A stretch of 64,000 nt of DNA from Streptomyces melanogenes (GTDB taxonomy: Bacteria > Actinomycetota > Actinomycetes > Streptomycetales > Streptomycetaceae), in NCBI RefSeq assembly GCF_014649795.1, contig NZ_BMTS01000013.1, forward strand, positions 124,001-188,000, in the 5' to 3' direction. Shown one piece after another: positions 8,969-17,859 of the stretch. Numbering within the stretch: the first letter of the stretch is position 1; each line of letters starts with the position of its first letter. A program made the position numbers and the translations under genes. The notes below the pieces were generated by a model. That model ran no database searches. It was not told the DNA's origin and saw only the letters and a program-made list of their open reading frames with translations.

Positions 8969-9349
8969 ATGCAGATACGGATCTCGTGGCCCACCGGGCA
9001 GCTCACCGCCACCCTCGAAGAAACCCCCACGAGCGCGGCGCTCGCGGGGGCACTCCCGATCGTCTCCACCGCCCGCACCTGGGGCGAGGAGGTCTACTTC
9101 GAGACCCCGGTCTCCCCCGCGCTGGAGTCGGACGCGCGCGAAGTGGTGGAGCCGGGCACGGTCGCGTTCTGGACCGAGGGCGACGCGCTGGCGCTGCCCT
9201 TCGGTCCGACGCCAGTCTCACGAGGTGGCGAGTGCCGCCTGGCGAGCGCGTGCAACGTCGTCGGCCGGATCGACGGGGACCCGCGCCTGCTCGCCACGGT
9301 CCGCACCGGCGACCGGATCCGGGTGGACCGCCTCCAGGACCCGGCCTAG
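8969..9349 (+). CDS. Cyclophilin-like fold protein (TM1367/DUF family)
   Basis: A 126-aa protein that starts MQIRISWPTGQLTATLEETPT and is built of beta strands. The pattern, including GEEVYFETPV in the middle and LAFGPTP-like text (LALPFGPTPVS) towards the C-terminal third, matches the small stand-alone cyclophilin-like fold family that includes Thermotoga TM1367. Members lack the classical prolyl isomerase active site, so an enzymatic role should not be assumed. It is a single gene between the divergent cyd operon and the convergent aminotransferase gene. No good Shine-Dalgarno is seen; the upstream region is occupied by the palindrome at 8943-8959. Confidence 0.7.
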   Translation: MQIRISWPTGQLTATLEETPTSAALAGALPIVSTARTWGEEVYFETPVSPALESDAREVVEPGTVAFWTEGDALALPFGPTPVSRGGECRLASACNVVGRIDGDPRLLATVRTGDRIRVDRLQDPA

Positions 9350-9395
9350 GGCCGCCCCGCCACCGGCGCGGGTCCGGCCCCGGGCGCGAAAGGCC

Positions 9396-10475
9396 CTAGT
9401 TGGCCTTGCGGAAGCCCTCGGCCACCTTCAGGAAGAGGTCGTTGGCCTCGGTCTCGCCGATCGTGACCCGCACGCCCTCGCCCGCGAACGGCCGGACCAC
9501 CACGCCCGCCGCCTCACAGGCCTGCGCGAACTCCACCGTCCGCTCACCGAGGCGCAGCCAGACGAAGTTCGCCTGCGACTCGGGCAGGTTCCAGCCCTGG
9601 CCGACCAGACCCCCGTACACCCGGTCGCGCTCGCTCACCAACGAGCCGACACGCCCGAGCAGTTCGTCCTCGGCGCGCAGCGAGGCGACCGCCGCGTCCT
9701 GGGCGAGCTGGCTGACGCCGAAGGGGACGGCCGTCTTGCGCAGCGCCGCCGCCACCGGCTCGTGGGCGACGGCGAAGCCGATCCGGAGGCCGGCGAGCCC
9801 GTACGCCTTGGAGAAGGTGCGCAGCACCGCCACGTTCGGGCGGTCGCGGTAGATCTCGATGCCGTCCGGCACGTCGGCGTCGCGGACGAACTCCTTGTAC
9901 GCCTCGTCCAGGACCACCAGCACGTCCGAGGGCACCCGGTCGAGGAATCGTTCCAGCTCCGCCCGGCGGACCACGGTGCCGGTCGGGTTGTTCGGGTTGC
10001 AGACGAAGATCAGCCGGGTCCGGTCGGTGATCGCCTCGGCCATGGCGTCCAGGTCGTGCACATCGCCGGAGGTCAGCGGCACCTTCACGGACGTCGCACC
10101 ACTGATCTGGGTGATGATCGGGTACGCCTCGAAGGAGCGCCAGGCGTAGATGACCTCGTCGCCGGGGCCGGAGGTGGACTGGAGCAGGGACTGGGCCACA
10201 CCGACCGAGCCCGTGCCGGTGGCGAGGTGGGTGAGCGGCACCCCGAAGCGGTCGGACAGCTCGTTCATCAGACCGGTGCAGGCCATGTCGGGGTAGCGGT
10301 TGAAGTTCCCGGCGGCGGCGACGGCGCTCTCCATCACGCCCGGCAGCGGCGGGTACGGGTTCTCGTTCGAGGACAGCTTGAAGGCGACCGGGCCGCCGGA
10401 GGCCGCGGGCTTGCCCGGCTTGTAGGTGGGGATGCCGTCCAGCTCGGCGCGCAGCTTGGGGCTCGTCTCGCTCAC
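9396..10475 (-). CDS. hisC: Histidinol-phosphate / aromatic aminotransferase (HisC/Pat family)
   Basis: A 359-aa fold-type I PLP aminotransferase starting MSETSPKLRAELDGIPTYKPG. Visible family motifs are KLSSNENPYPPLPGV near the N-terminus, CNPNNPTGTV around residue 155, LDEAYKEF near 185, and the PLP lysine in RTFSKAYGLAGLRIG near 220. The family interconverts histidinol phosphate or aromatic amino acids with their 2-oxo acids. Because it stands alone outside a his operon and resembles the mycobacterial second copy (Pat/HisC2), it may mainly act on phenylpyruvate. Substrate choice between the two cannot be settled from sequence alone. Its promoter region is shared with the divergent LacI regulator gene. 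Confidence 0.88.
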   Translation of the reverse strand: MSETSPKLRAELDGIPTYKPGKPAASGGPVAFKLSSNENPYPPLPGVMESAVAAAGNFNRYPDMACTGLMNELSDRFGVPLTHLATGTGSVGVAQSLLQSTSGPGDEVIYAWRSFEAYPIITQISGATSVKVPLTSGDVHDLDAMAEAITDRTRLIFVCNPNNPTGTVVRRAELERFLDRVPSDVLVVLDEAYKEFVRDADVPDGIEIYRDRPNVAVLRTFSKAYGLAGLRIGFAVAHEPVAAALRKTAVPFGVSQLAQDAAVASLRAEDELLGRVGSLVSERDRVYGGLVGQGWNLPESQANFVWLRLGERTVEFAQACEAAGVVVRPFAGEGVRVTIGETEANDLFLKVAEGFRKAN

Positions 10476-10880
10476 CGCAGGTCCTCCTCGACCGTTCCAT
10501 CCGTACGAATACTGCTCACCTTATGAGGATTCGGCGCCCCTGCGAAGAGCCGAAGGGGCATCCTCCGGACGCGCCCTCCCTCACCCGCCCGGCCCTGGGG
10601 AACGCGAGCGCGTGGGAGGGGGAGCGCTCCCCGTCAAAGCCGTGCGCCGGTGGCTCGCGCCGTGGCGCGCATCCCTCGTGCAGGTGAGTTGAGACCTCTT
10701 CGAAACATCGGGCATTCGGCAGCCGCCCACCGATCGACAACCGCCACCACAACGCGAGTCCGTCCAACTCCCATGCAAATCAAGGCCCTTAGCCATTTAT
10801 GATCATGCAGAAACGTGCCTGTCAACGCGTGCATATGCACCCGGGCCAACTGTCTCGCCTCGCCCTACTATCGGCTCGCC
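10476..10880. promoter_or_regulatory. 405-bp divergent intergenic region hisC / lacI with two palindromes
   Basis: No gene is seen here. Two symmetric sites stand out. GGGGAGCGCTCCCC at 10619-10632 shares its central 12 bp with the known LacI-family CebR operator (TGGGAGCGCTCCCA). GTGCATATGCAC at 10829-10840 lies 40 bp before the LacI-family start and could be its own operator. Between them is an AT-richer patch with a TATGAT -10-like hexamer at 10798-10803. The promoter assignment is tentative because no good -35 is visible. Confidence 0.5.
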
Positions 10881-12059
10881 ATGACAGCAGCAGGGAAGCA
10901 CCAGGTGAGCCGGTCGACCGGTCGCCGGCTGGGGCGGGCGGGCATTCGGGACGTGGCCGCCGCCGCCGGTGTCTCCATCACGACCGTCTCCGACGCGCTC
11001 AACGGCAAGGGCCGGCTCCCCGACGCCACCCGCCGCCACGTCCGCGAGGTCGCAGACCGGCTGGGCTATCGCCCATCCGCAGCGGCCCGCACGCTCCGTA
11101 CCGGAAAGTCCGGCTTGATCGGCCTGACCGTGACGACGTACGGGGATGAACCTTTCACCTTCACCGAGTTCGCCTACTTCGCCGAGATGGCGAGGGCCGC
11201 GACATCCGCCGCGCTCGCGCGCGGCTACGCCCTCGTCATCCTGCCCGCCACCTCACGCCGCAGCCCCGCGGACGTCTGGTCGAACGTCGCCCTCGACGGC
11301 ACCGTCGTGATCGACCCCTCCGACCAGGACCCCGTCGTCACCGAACTGGTCCGCCAGGGCCTGCCGGTGGTCTCCGACGGCCGTCCCGCGGGTTCGCTGC
11401 CGGTCACCGCCTGGGTCGACAACGACCACGAAGCCGCCGTACTGGAACTGCTCGACCATCTCGCCGCCGCCGGCGCCCGCCGGATCGGCCTCCTCACCGG
11501 CACCACCACCGACACCTATACCCGGCTCTCCACCGAGGCGTACCTGCGCTGGTGCGAGCGGGTCGGGCAGGACCCGGTCTACGAGTCCTACCCCGCCCAC
11601 GACCCGTGCGCGGGCGCCGTCGCGGCCGACCGGCTGCTCGCCCGCCCGGACCGGCCCGACGCCGTGTACGGACTGTTCGACCCCAACGGCACCGATCTGC
11701 TGGCTGCCGCCCGCCGATACGGACTGCGGGTGCCCGAGGACCTGCTGCTCGTCTGCTGCAGCGAGTCCACCGTGTACGCGACCACCGAACCACCCATCAC
11801 GACCCTCTCGCTCAAGCCCCGGCGCATCGGCACGGCCGTGGTCCAACTGCTCATCGACGCCATCGAAGGCATCGACCACGGTCACCCGATCGAGCAGGTG
11901 ATACCGACCGAACTCATCATCCGTACGTCGTCGCAGCGCCGGTCGCCGCGTACGACGGTCAGCCCCCCGCGCTCCCCCGTCGCGGAACCCCGTAGGGGAA
12001 TCGGACAGGACCCGAACGTGCCGGACAGGAGCCCCGACAGCGATGCGGACAAGGACTAG
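10881..12059 (+). CDS. LacI-family transcriptional regulator
   Basis: A 392-aa regulator starting MTAAGKHQVSRSTGRR at ATG 10881. Residues 20-70 form the LacI helix-turn-helix and hinge (IRDVAAAAGVSITTVSDALNG, then YRPSAAARTLRTGKS). Residues 75-340 form a periplasmic-binding-protein-like effector domain, with the dimer-interface pattern GLTVTTYGDE at its start and TTLSLKPRRIGTAVVQLL near its end. The C-terminal tail of about 45 residues is charged, Pro-rich and probably disordered. The effector is unknown and no sugar-transport genes are adjacent. It may autoregulate through GTGCATATGCAC 40 bp upstream. I recall an SCO3943-like gene at this position in S. coelicolor. Confidence 0.88.
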   Translation: MTAAGKHQVSRSTGRRLGRAGIRDVAAAAGVSITTVSDALNGKGRLPDATRRHVREVADRLGYRPSAAARTLRTGKSGLIGLTVTTYGDEPFTFTEFAYFAEMARAATSAALARGYALVILPATSRRSPADVWSNVALDGTVVIDPSDQDPVVTELVRQGLPVVSDGRPAGSLPVTAWVDNDHEAAVLELLDHLAAAGARRIGLLTGTTTDTYTRLSTEAYLRWCERVGQDPVYESYPAHDPCAGAVAADRLLARPDRPDAVYGLFDPNGTDLLAAARRYGLRVPEDLLLVCCSESTVYATTEPPITTLSLKPRRIGTAVVQLLIDAIEGIDHGHPIEQVIPTELIIRTSSQRRSPRTTVSPPRSPVAEPRRGIGQDPNVPDRSPDSDADKD

Positions 12060-12234
12060 ACCAACACAATGGGGACATAACCACCGGTGAACCACGGCCG
12101 CACCCGGATTCACCACCCCTGGTGCGTCACACAGCACGAGCCTCATTCCTATGATGGGCGCACGACACCACGGATCCCCGCCCGACCAGGGGGGTCCCAC
12201 GGTGTACGGCGGCGCGACGGTGGTGGAGGGGTCG

Positions 12235-13386
12235 ATGACTCAGGGGGCCGGTCAGGGACCCGAGCGGACGGAGACGTTGCGTGACTTCCGGGTGCCTCCG
12301 TACGCGCAGGCTCCCGCACAGTCCGCACAGGTCCCCCCGCCGCCCCCACCCGTCGAAATGCCTCCACCGGCGCAGCCCCACCCTCCCGTGGTCCCGCACC
12401 CGATGGAGGCGTACCCCGCGGACATCCACCCCGGGAACGCCTTCGCGGACGAGGAGCCGCCCGAGGGCTACACCCCGACGGCACGCGACCTCCCGGTGAT
12501 CAACCGGGGGGACACCGTGCAGGTCCGGCTGGCGAGCGAGCCCGCCCCGGCGCCCCTGCCGGACGGCCTCGGGCCGCTCTTCGTCGTGGGCGACGTCCAC
12601 GGCTACCTCGACGAACTCCTGGCCGCACTGCGCGAGCAGGGGCTGATCGACGTCGACGGGAACTGGGCGGCGGGCAACGCCCGCCTCTGGTTCCTCGGCG
12701 ACTTCACCGACCGCGGCCCCGACGGCATCGGCGTCATCGACCTGGTGATGCGGCTTTCGGCCGAGGCCGCGGCCGCCGGCGGCTACTGCAAGGCCTTGAT
12801 GGGCAACCACGAGTTGCTCCTGATCGGCGCCAAGCGCTTCGGCGACACCCCGGTCAACTCCGGTGCGGGCACCGCCACCTTCCAGGCCGCCTGGCTGCTC
12901 AACGGCGGTCAGAAGGCCGATATGGACCGCCTCCAGGACGTCCACCTCCAGTGGATGTCCCGCCTCGACGCGATCGAGCAGGAGGACGGGCATCTGCTGA
13001 TGCACTCCGACACCACCGCGTACCTGGAGTACGGCGACTCCATCGAGGCCGTGAACGACACCGTGCACGCGCTGCTCACCCGCAACGATGCCGACGAATG
13101 CTGGGACCTGTTCCGGAAGTTCACCAAGCGCTTCGCCTTCCGCGACGAGTCCGGCCCCCAGGCCGCCCGCGAGTTGCTCTCGGCGTACGGCGGGCAGCGG
13201 GTGGTCCACGGACACAGCCCGATCCCCTACCTCCTGGGCGAAGTGGGCACCGAAGACGGCGAGGAAGACTCCCGTCCGGTCGTGGAGGGACCGCATGTGT
13301 ACGCGGACGGTCTCGCCATCGCCATGGACGGTGGAGTGACCATGGCCGGAAAACTGCTGGTCGTGCAGTTGCCTCTGCATGACTGA
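12235..13386 (+). CDS. PPP-type metallophosphatase with proline-rich N-terminus
   Basis: A 383-aa protein. I place the start at ATG 12235 (MTQGAGQGPERTETLRDF) because GGAGG lies 5 nt before it. Residues 1-110 are Pro-rich and disordered. The rest is a calcineurin-like phosphoesterase of the PPP class with all signature blocks: VVGDVHGY (about 120), GDFTDRGPD (about 158), LMGNHELL (about 190) and VVHGHSPIPY (about 325). These bind a di-metal centre and suggest a serine/threonine phosphatase or diadenosine-polyphosphate hydrolase. Substrate is unknown. It stands alone on this strand with the preceding regulator about 175 bp away. An upstream ATG at 12151 in the same frame is less likely. Confidence 0.82.
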   Translation: MTQGAGQGPERTETLRDFRVPPYAQAPAQSAQVPPPPPPVEMPPPAQPHPPVVPHPMEAYPADIHPGNAFADEEPPEGYTPTARDLPVINRGDTVQVRLASEPAPAPLPDGLGPLFVVGDVHGYLDELLAALREQGLIDVDGNWAAGNARLWFLGDFTDRGPDGIGVIDLVMRLSAEAAAAGGYCKALMGNHELLLIGAKRFGDTPVNSGAGTATFQAAWLLNGGQKADMDRLQDVHLQWMSRLDAIEQEDGHLLMHSDTTAYLEYGDSIEAVNDTVHALLTRNDADECWDLFRKFTKRFAFRDESGPQAARELLSAYGGQRVVHGHSPIPYLLGEVGTEDGEEDSRPVVEGPHVYADGLAIAMDGGVTMAGKLLVVQLPLHD

Positions 13387-13558
13387 GGCGTAATCGGGAA
13401 AACACCGGCTCGGGCGGTAGCAAGGTGATTTCGGAAACACCCTGTCACCCCGTGCCGGAACCGCTCTACCATCGGCTTATCCGTAGCAGGCTCTCCTCCG
13501 TTTCCGCCCGATTGCCCGTTCATCAGGCGGGCTTTCCGGCCCTACGGAGCATCGGGGG

Positions 13559-14404
13559 ATGCACATGAACAGCGCTCCGCACCTGCTGACCGAGGACCGC
13601 CCGGAGTTCGAGCGGATCCTCGACGACGCACTGCGCACCGCGCCCGACCGGCCCGAGCTGGCCGGCGTAGGAGTACGGCTCAACACCGAGCAGTTGCGCA
13701 CCATGGTGCTCAACGCCGGTGCTCTCGTCTCGGCGGCCGCGGCGGCCGAGTACGACCACTACGTCAGGGTGCGCGAGGAGTTGCGTGCGCCCGCCACCCC
13801 CGCGCTCACATCGGAACGCGGCTCGGTGATGACGCCTCCGGTGGTCGACAGCCCGGAATCCACCTCGGGCGCGGGCGTCGGCGCGGTCGTCGCCGTCCTG
13901 GCGCCTGTCCTCTCCGGGACCGCCGCCGCAATCTTCCTGCTGGTGGGCTACATCCTGAAGATGCTCAACCCCGAGCCCGCCTTCGCCGACACTTTACTGA
14001 CCGCAGGCTGGTTCTTCGGGGCGCTCACCGCGGCCGCGATACTGGCCGCGGCGATCAGCCTCCTGCTCACCGCGATCCGCAACGGCGCCACCCAGGTCGT
14101 CGCCGAACCGGAGGAGACCGAGGTGGGCGACGAGAGAGCGCAGGAGCTCTCCCGGGCCCGTGACGCGTGGCGCCACGCCCTGGTGGAGCGCGGCATCTAC
14201 CCGTTCCTGCGCGAGGCGCTGGCCGACCCGGGCTCCGGTCCGGGTGTGCCCCGGCGCCGCTCGACGGGCCGGATACCGAGCCTGGGCTACGACCGGCCCG
14301 ACTTCGACAGCCCGGGTGACTCGTCCACCGGGACCCGGCCCAGCTTCACCAGCCCGGACTTCACCAGTCCCGACTTCGGGGGCCCCGAACACCAGCCGGA
14401 GTGA
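13559..14404 (+). CDS. Two-helix membrane protein, TTA codon-containing, unknown function
   Basis: A 281-aa protein of unknown family starting MHMNSAPHLLTEDRPEF (a second ATG at 13565 has better spacing to the upstream GGGGG). Residues 1-90 are soluble. Two hydrophobic helices follow at about 103-135 and 142-165. The C-terminal half is charged, then low-complexity with repeated SPDFTSPDF-type text. Codon 146, at 13994-13996, is an in-frame TTA in the second helix, so full translation should need the bldA leucyl-tRNA, which links the gene to development. It is followed by a block of four parS sites. I do not recognise a function. Confidence 0.72.
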   Translation: MHMNSAPHLLTEDRPEFERILDDALRTAPDRPELAGVGVRLNTEQLRTMVLNAGALVSAAAAAEYDHYVRVREELRAPATPALTSERGSVMTPPVVDSPESTSGAGVGAVVAVLAPVLSGTAAAIFLLVGYILKMLNPEPAFADTLLTAGWFFGALTAAAILAAAISLLLTAIRNGATQVVAEPEETEVGDERAQELSRARDAWRHALVERGIYPFLREALADPGSGPGVPRRRSTGRIPSLGYDRPDFDSPGDSSTGTRPSFTSPDFTSPDFGGPEHQPE

Positions 14405-14422
14405 CCGGCTTCGGGGTGCCCC

Positions 14423-14525
14423 GTTTCACGTGAAACCGCCCGGATCCCCGGGTCACCTTCGTTTCACGTGAAACCACGGCCGCGCATGTTTCACGTGAAA
14501 CAGGGATCGCCGTTTCACGTGAAAC
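14423..14525. other. parS: Cluster of four parS sites
   Basis: Exact copies of GTTTCACGTGAAAC at 14423-14436, 14461-14474, 14488-14501 and 14512-14525. Start-to-start distances are 38, 27 and 24 bp. The cluster fills the space between the convergent ends of the TTA membrane-protein gene and thiC, where no promoter is expected. Confidence 0.94.
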
Positions 14526-14540
14526 ATCGGTACGCGTACG

Positions 14541-16319
14541 TCACTCCGCGATCGGCAGATAGACGCGGTTGCCCGCCGCGGCGAACTCCGCGGACTTCTC
14601 CGCCATTCCGGCCTCGATGTCCCCCGCCGCCAAGTCGCCGCCGTGCTCGCGGCGGATGTCCTGCGAGATCTTCATCGAGCAGAACTTCGGCCCGCACATC
14701 GAGCAGAAGTGAGCGGTCTTCGCCGGCTCGGCGGGCAGCGTCTCGTCGTGGAACTCCCGGGCGGTGTCCGGGTCGAGGGCCAGATTGAACTGGTCCTCCC
14801 AGCGGAACTCGAAGCGGGCGTCCGAGAGCGCGTCGTCCCACTCCTGTGCGCCCGGGTGCCCCTTGGCGAGGTCGGCCGCGTGCGCCGCGATCTTGTAGGT
14901 GATGACACCCGTCTTGACGTCGTCGCGGTTCGGCAGGCCCAGGTGCTCCTTGGGCGTGACGTAGCAGAGCATCGCGGTGCCCCACCAGGCGATCATCGCC
15001 GCGCCGATGCCGGAGGTGATGTGGTCGTACGCCGGGGCGACATCGGTGGTCAGCGGGCCGAGCGTGTAGAACGGCGCCTCCTCGCAGATCTCCTGCTGGA
15101 GGTCGATGTTCTCCTTGATCTTGTGCATCGGGACGTGGCCCGGGCCCTCGATCATCGTCTGGACGTTGTGGCGCTTGGCGATCGTGTTGAGCTCGCCCAG
15201 CGTGCGCAGCTCGGCGAACTGCGCCTCGTCGTTGGCGTCCGCGATGGAGCCCGGGCGCAGCCCGTCGCCGAGGGAGTACGTCACGTCGTACGCCGCGAGG
15301 ATCTCGCAGAGCTCCTCGAAGTTCTCGTACAGGAACGACTCCTTGTGGTGCGCGAGGCACCAGGCGGCCATGATCGAGCCGCCGCGCGAGACGATGCCGG
15401 TCTTGCGGCGGGCGGTGAGCGGCACGTACCGCAGCAGCACGCCGGCGTGGACCGTCATGTAGTCGACGCCCTGCTCGGCCTGCTCGATGACCGTGTCCTT
15501 GTAGATGTCCCAGGTCAGCTCCTCGGCGCGGCCGTCGACCTTCTCCAGCGCCTGGTAGAGCGGCACGGTGCCGATCGGGACGGGGGAGTTGCGCAGCACC
15601 CACTCGCGGGTGGTGTGGATGTTGCGGCCGGTCGAGAGGTCCATGACCGTGTCGGCGCCCCAGCGGGTGGCCCACGTCATCTTGTCGACCTCCTCCTCGA
15701 TGGAGGAGGTGACGGCGGAGTTGCCGATGTTGGCGTTGACCTTCACCAGGAACCGCTTGCCGATGATCATCGGCTCGATCTCGGGGTGGTTGACGTTGGC
15801 GGGCAACACCGCGCGCCCGGCCGCGATCTCCTCGCGGACGACCTCGGGGGAGACGTTCTCGCGGATCGCGACGTACTCCATCTCCGGGGTGATCTCGCCC
15901 CGGCGGGCGTACGCGAGCTGGGTGACGGCCTGGCCGCCGCGGCCGCGGCGCGGCTGGCGCGGGCGGCCCGGGAACACCGCGTCGAGGTTCTTCAGTCCGC
16001 CGCGCGGCGAGGTGTGCTTGATGCCGTCGTCCTCGGGGCGGACGGGGCGGCCCGCGTACTCCTCGGTGTCCCCGCGCGCGATGATCCAGTTCTCCCGGAG
16101 CGGCGCGAGGCCTCGGCGGACGTCCGTCTCGATGTTCGGGTCGGTGTACGGCCCGGACGTGTCGTACAGCGTGACGTCCTTGCCGTTGGTGAGGTGCACC
16201 TGGCGGACCGGCACCCGGAGGTCGGGGCGCGAGCCCTCGACGTATCCCTTGTGCCAGCCGATGGACTTCCCGGCCTCGTTCTGGTTCGAGGCAGGCGTGC
16301 GTGCGTCCTGAATGGTCAT
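14541..16319 (-). CDS. thiC: Phosphomethylpyrimidine synthase (thiamine biosynthesis)
   Basis: A 592-aa radical-SAM enzyme that converts aminoimidazole ribotide into hydroxymethylpyrimidine phosphate. Typical ThiC blocks are seen: RREGITPEMEYVAIRE-like text (GEITPEMEYVAIRENVS) near residue 135, VKVNANIGNSAV near 205, GGSIMAAWCLAHHKESF near 320, MIEGPGHVPMHKI near 395, and the C-terminal cluster-binding motif CSMCGPKFCSM, whose three cysteines (CxxCx4C) hold the 4Fe-4S cluster. Length is normal. It starts at ATG 16319, directly behind a TPP riboswitch, so expression should fall when thiamine pyrophosphate is plentiful. It is monocistronic here, with the parS cluster after its stop. Confidence 0.97.
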   Translation of the reverse strand: MTIQDARTPASNQNEAGKSIGWHKGYVEGSRPDLRVPVRQVHLTNGKDVTLYDTSGPYTDPNIETDVRRGLAPLRENWIIARGDTEEYAGRPVRPEDDGIKHTSPRGGLKNLDAVFPGRPRQPRRGRGGQAVTQLAYARRGEITPEMEYVAIRENVSPEVVREEIAAGRAVLPANVNHPEIEPMIIGKRFLVKVNANIGNSAVTSSIEEEVDKMTWATRWGADTVMDLSTGRNIHTTREWVLRNSPVPIGTVPLYQALEKVDGRAEELTWDIYKDTVIEQAEQGVDYMTVHAGVLLRYVPLTARRKTGIVSRGGSIMAAWCLAHHKESFLYENFEELCEILAAYDVTYSLGDGLRPGSIADANDEAQFAELRTLGELNTIAKRHNVQTMIEGPGHVPMHKIKENIDLQQEICEEAPFYTLGPLTTDVAPAYDHITSGIGAAMIAWWGTAMLCYVTPKEHLGLPNRDDVKTGVITYKIAAHAADLAKGHPGAQEWDDALSDARFEFRWEDQFNLALDPDTAREFHDETLPAEPAKTAHFCSMCGPKFCSMKISQDIRREHGGDLAAGDIEAGMAEKSAEFAAAGNRVYLPIAE

Positions 16320-16327
16320 GAGACCTA

Positions 16328-16438
16328 CTCCCTACGCCGGCATTACCCGGTAACAGGTTCGGCGGTCGGCGCAGCCGCTTCCGTACAGTTCGTACGGCTT
16401 TCAGCGCCCTCTCAGCCCGGTGCTCCGAGCTCCCGCGT
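16328..16438 (-). ncRNA. TPP riboswitch (thi box) upstream of thiC
   Basis: Read on the minus strand, the region starts with GCGGGAGC, contains the invariant CTGAGAGGG, and ends with the conserved block ACCTGTTACCGGGTAATGCC followed by GGCGTAGGGA. These are the pyrimidine- and pyrophosphate-sensing loops of the TPP aptamer. A variable stem lies between them. The aptamer ends 9 nt before the thiC ATG, so it probably acts by hiding the ribosome-binding site rather than by a separate terminator. Confidence 0.93.
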
Positions 16439-16517
16439 GTGCAAAGGTGTCACCACGCTAGCGCCATCTCCAGCGCGCTGAACAGAGGGGCCCCGCCGTT
16501 CTTGCGATGATCGGGCG

Positions 16518-17852
16518 GTGACGTCAGCAGAGCAGCCCCCCGAAGACGCCCACGGACACCCGCACGGCCAGAGCCATGGACACACCCACAGCCACGGTCC
16601 CGCGACGCCGGTCTCGAAGCATCTCCGCAAGGTGATCGCCGCCGTGCTGATCCCGTTCTCCCTCGCGGTCCTCGTGGGCCTGGCGGTGCTGTGGCCCGGC
16701 GGGACCCCGTCCCACCAGCGCACCGGAGTCGGCTTCGACCGCCAGACCCAGCAGGCGAAGGTCACCGCCCTCCAGAAGGTCGACTGCAAGTCGGTCAACG
16801 CCGGTCAGACCCCGCCGAGCAGCGACACCTCGCCCCCCGAGGGCCAGGGCGCCAAGCGCTCCAGGCAGGGCCTGTGCGCCAAGGCGACCATCGAGGTCAC
16901 CAGCGGCAAGGAGAAGGGCCGCACCTTCACCGAGATCGTGCAGCCGGACGCCCCGCGCCAACTCCACAAGGGGCAGCGCGTGATCGTCGCGTACGCCCCC
17001 GACGCCCCGCACGACCTGCAGTATTCGGTGACCGATGTGAACCGTCGGGTCCCGATGGCGCTGCTCGCGGGCATCTTCGCGCTCGCGGTGGTGGTCGTGG
17101 GCCGGCTGCGCGGGGTGATGGCGCTGGTGGCGCTGGTCGTCTCGTTCGCCGTACTGACGCTGTTCATCCTCCCGGCGATCCTCCAGGGCTCCAATCCGCT
17201 GCTCGTCGCGGTGGTCGGGTCGAGCGCGATCATGCTGATCGCGCTGTACATGTGCCACGGCTTGTCGGCGCGCACCTCGGTCGCCGTGCTCGGCACGCTG
17301 GTCTCGCTCGTCCTGATCGGGCTGCTCGGGTCGCTGTTCATCGGCTGGGCCTCGCTGACCGGCAACACCGACGACAACACCGGCCTGATCCACGGGCTCT
17401 ACCCGGACATCGACATGTCCGGTCTGCTGCTGGCCGGAGTGATCATCGGCTCGCTGGGTGTGCTCGACGATGTGACGGTCACCCAGACGTCGGCGGTCTG
17501 GGAGCTCCACGAGGCCAATCCGACGATGGGCCCGCGCGGGCTGTACCGGGCGGGCATCCGGATCGGCCGCGACCACATCGCGTCGGTGGTCAACACCCTG
17601 GTCCTGGCGTACGCGGGTGCGGCGCTGCCGCTGTTGCTGCTGTTCTCGATCGCGCAGAGCAGCGTGGGAACGGTGGCCAACAGCGAGCTGGTCGCCGAGG
17701 AGATCGTTCGGACGCTGGTGGGCTCGATCGGCCTGGTGGCCTCGGTCCCGGTGACCACGGCGCTGGCGGCGCTGGTGGTCTCGGCCGACCGCCCCGCCGC
17801 CGGGGCCCGTGGGCCGGTGCGGGGCGGGCGGGGTCGGCGCCGCAAGAAGTAG
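16518..17852 (+). CDS. YibE/F-like membrane protein with histidine-rich N-terminus
   Basis: A 444-aa membrane protein starting from GTG 16518. The first 30 residues include a His/Gly run (seven His within HGHPHGQSHGHTHSHG), a possible metal-binding tail. A first transmembrane helix (residues 40-60) is followed by an extracytoplasmic domain with two cysteines. From about residue 175 there are seven or so helices typical of the YibE/F family (PF07907), including the conserved DDVTVTQTSAVWELHEANP near 315-335. The family is thought to be a transporter but its substrate is not established. It is transcribed divergently from thiC and converges on ssgA with only 7 bp between the stops. Confidence 0.83.
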   Translation: MTSAEQPPEDAHGHPHGQSHGHTHSHGPATPVSKHLRKVIAAVLIPFSLAVLVGLAVLWPGGTPSHQRTGVGFDRQTQQAKVTALQKVDCKSVNAGQTPPSSDTSPPEGQGAKRSRQGLCAKATIEVTSGKEKGRTFTEIVQPDAPRQLHKGQRVIVAYAPDAPHDLQYSVTDVNRRVPMALLAGIFALAVVVVGRLRGVMALVALVVSFAVLTLFILPAILQGSNPLLVAVVGSSAIMLIALYMCHGLSARTSVAVLGTLVSLVLIGLLGSLFIGWASLTGNTDDNTGLIHGLYPDIDMSGLLLAGVIIGSLGVLDDVTVTQTSAVWELHEANPTMGPRGLYRAGIRIGRDHIASVVNTLVLAYAGAALPLLLLFSIAQSSVGTVANSELVAEEIVRTLVGSIGLVASVPVTTALAALVVSADRPAAGARGPVRGGRGRRRKK

Positions 17853-17859
17853 GCGGCGC

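Noticed and set aside
10500..10800. tRNA gene in the hisC/lacI gap
   Set aside because: No cloverleaf or GTTCGA-type T-loop could be assembled from the sequence.
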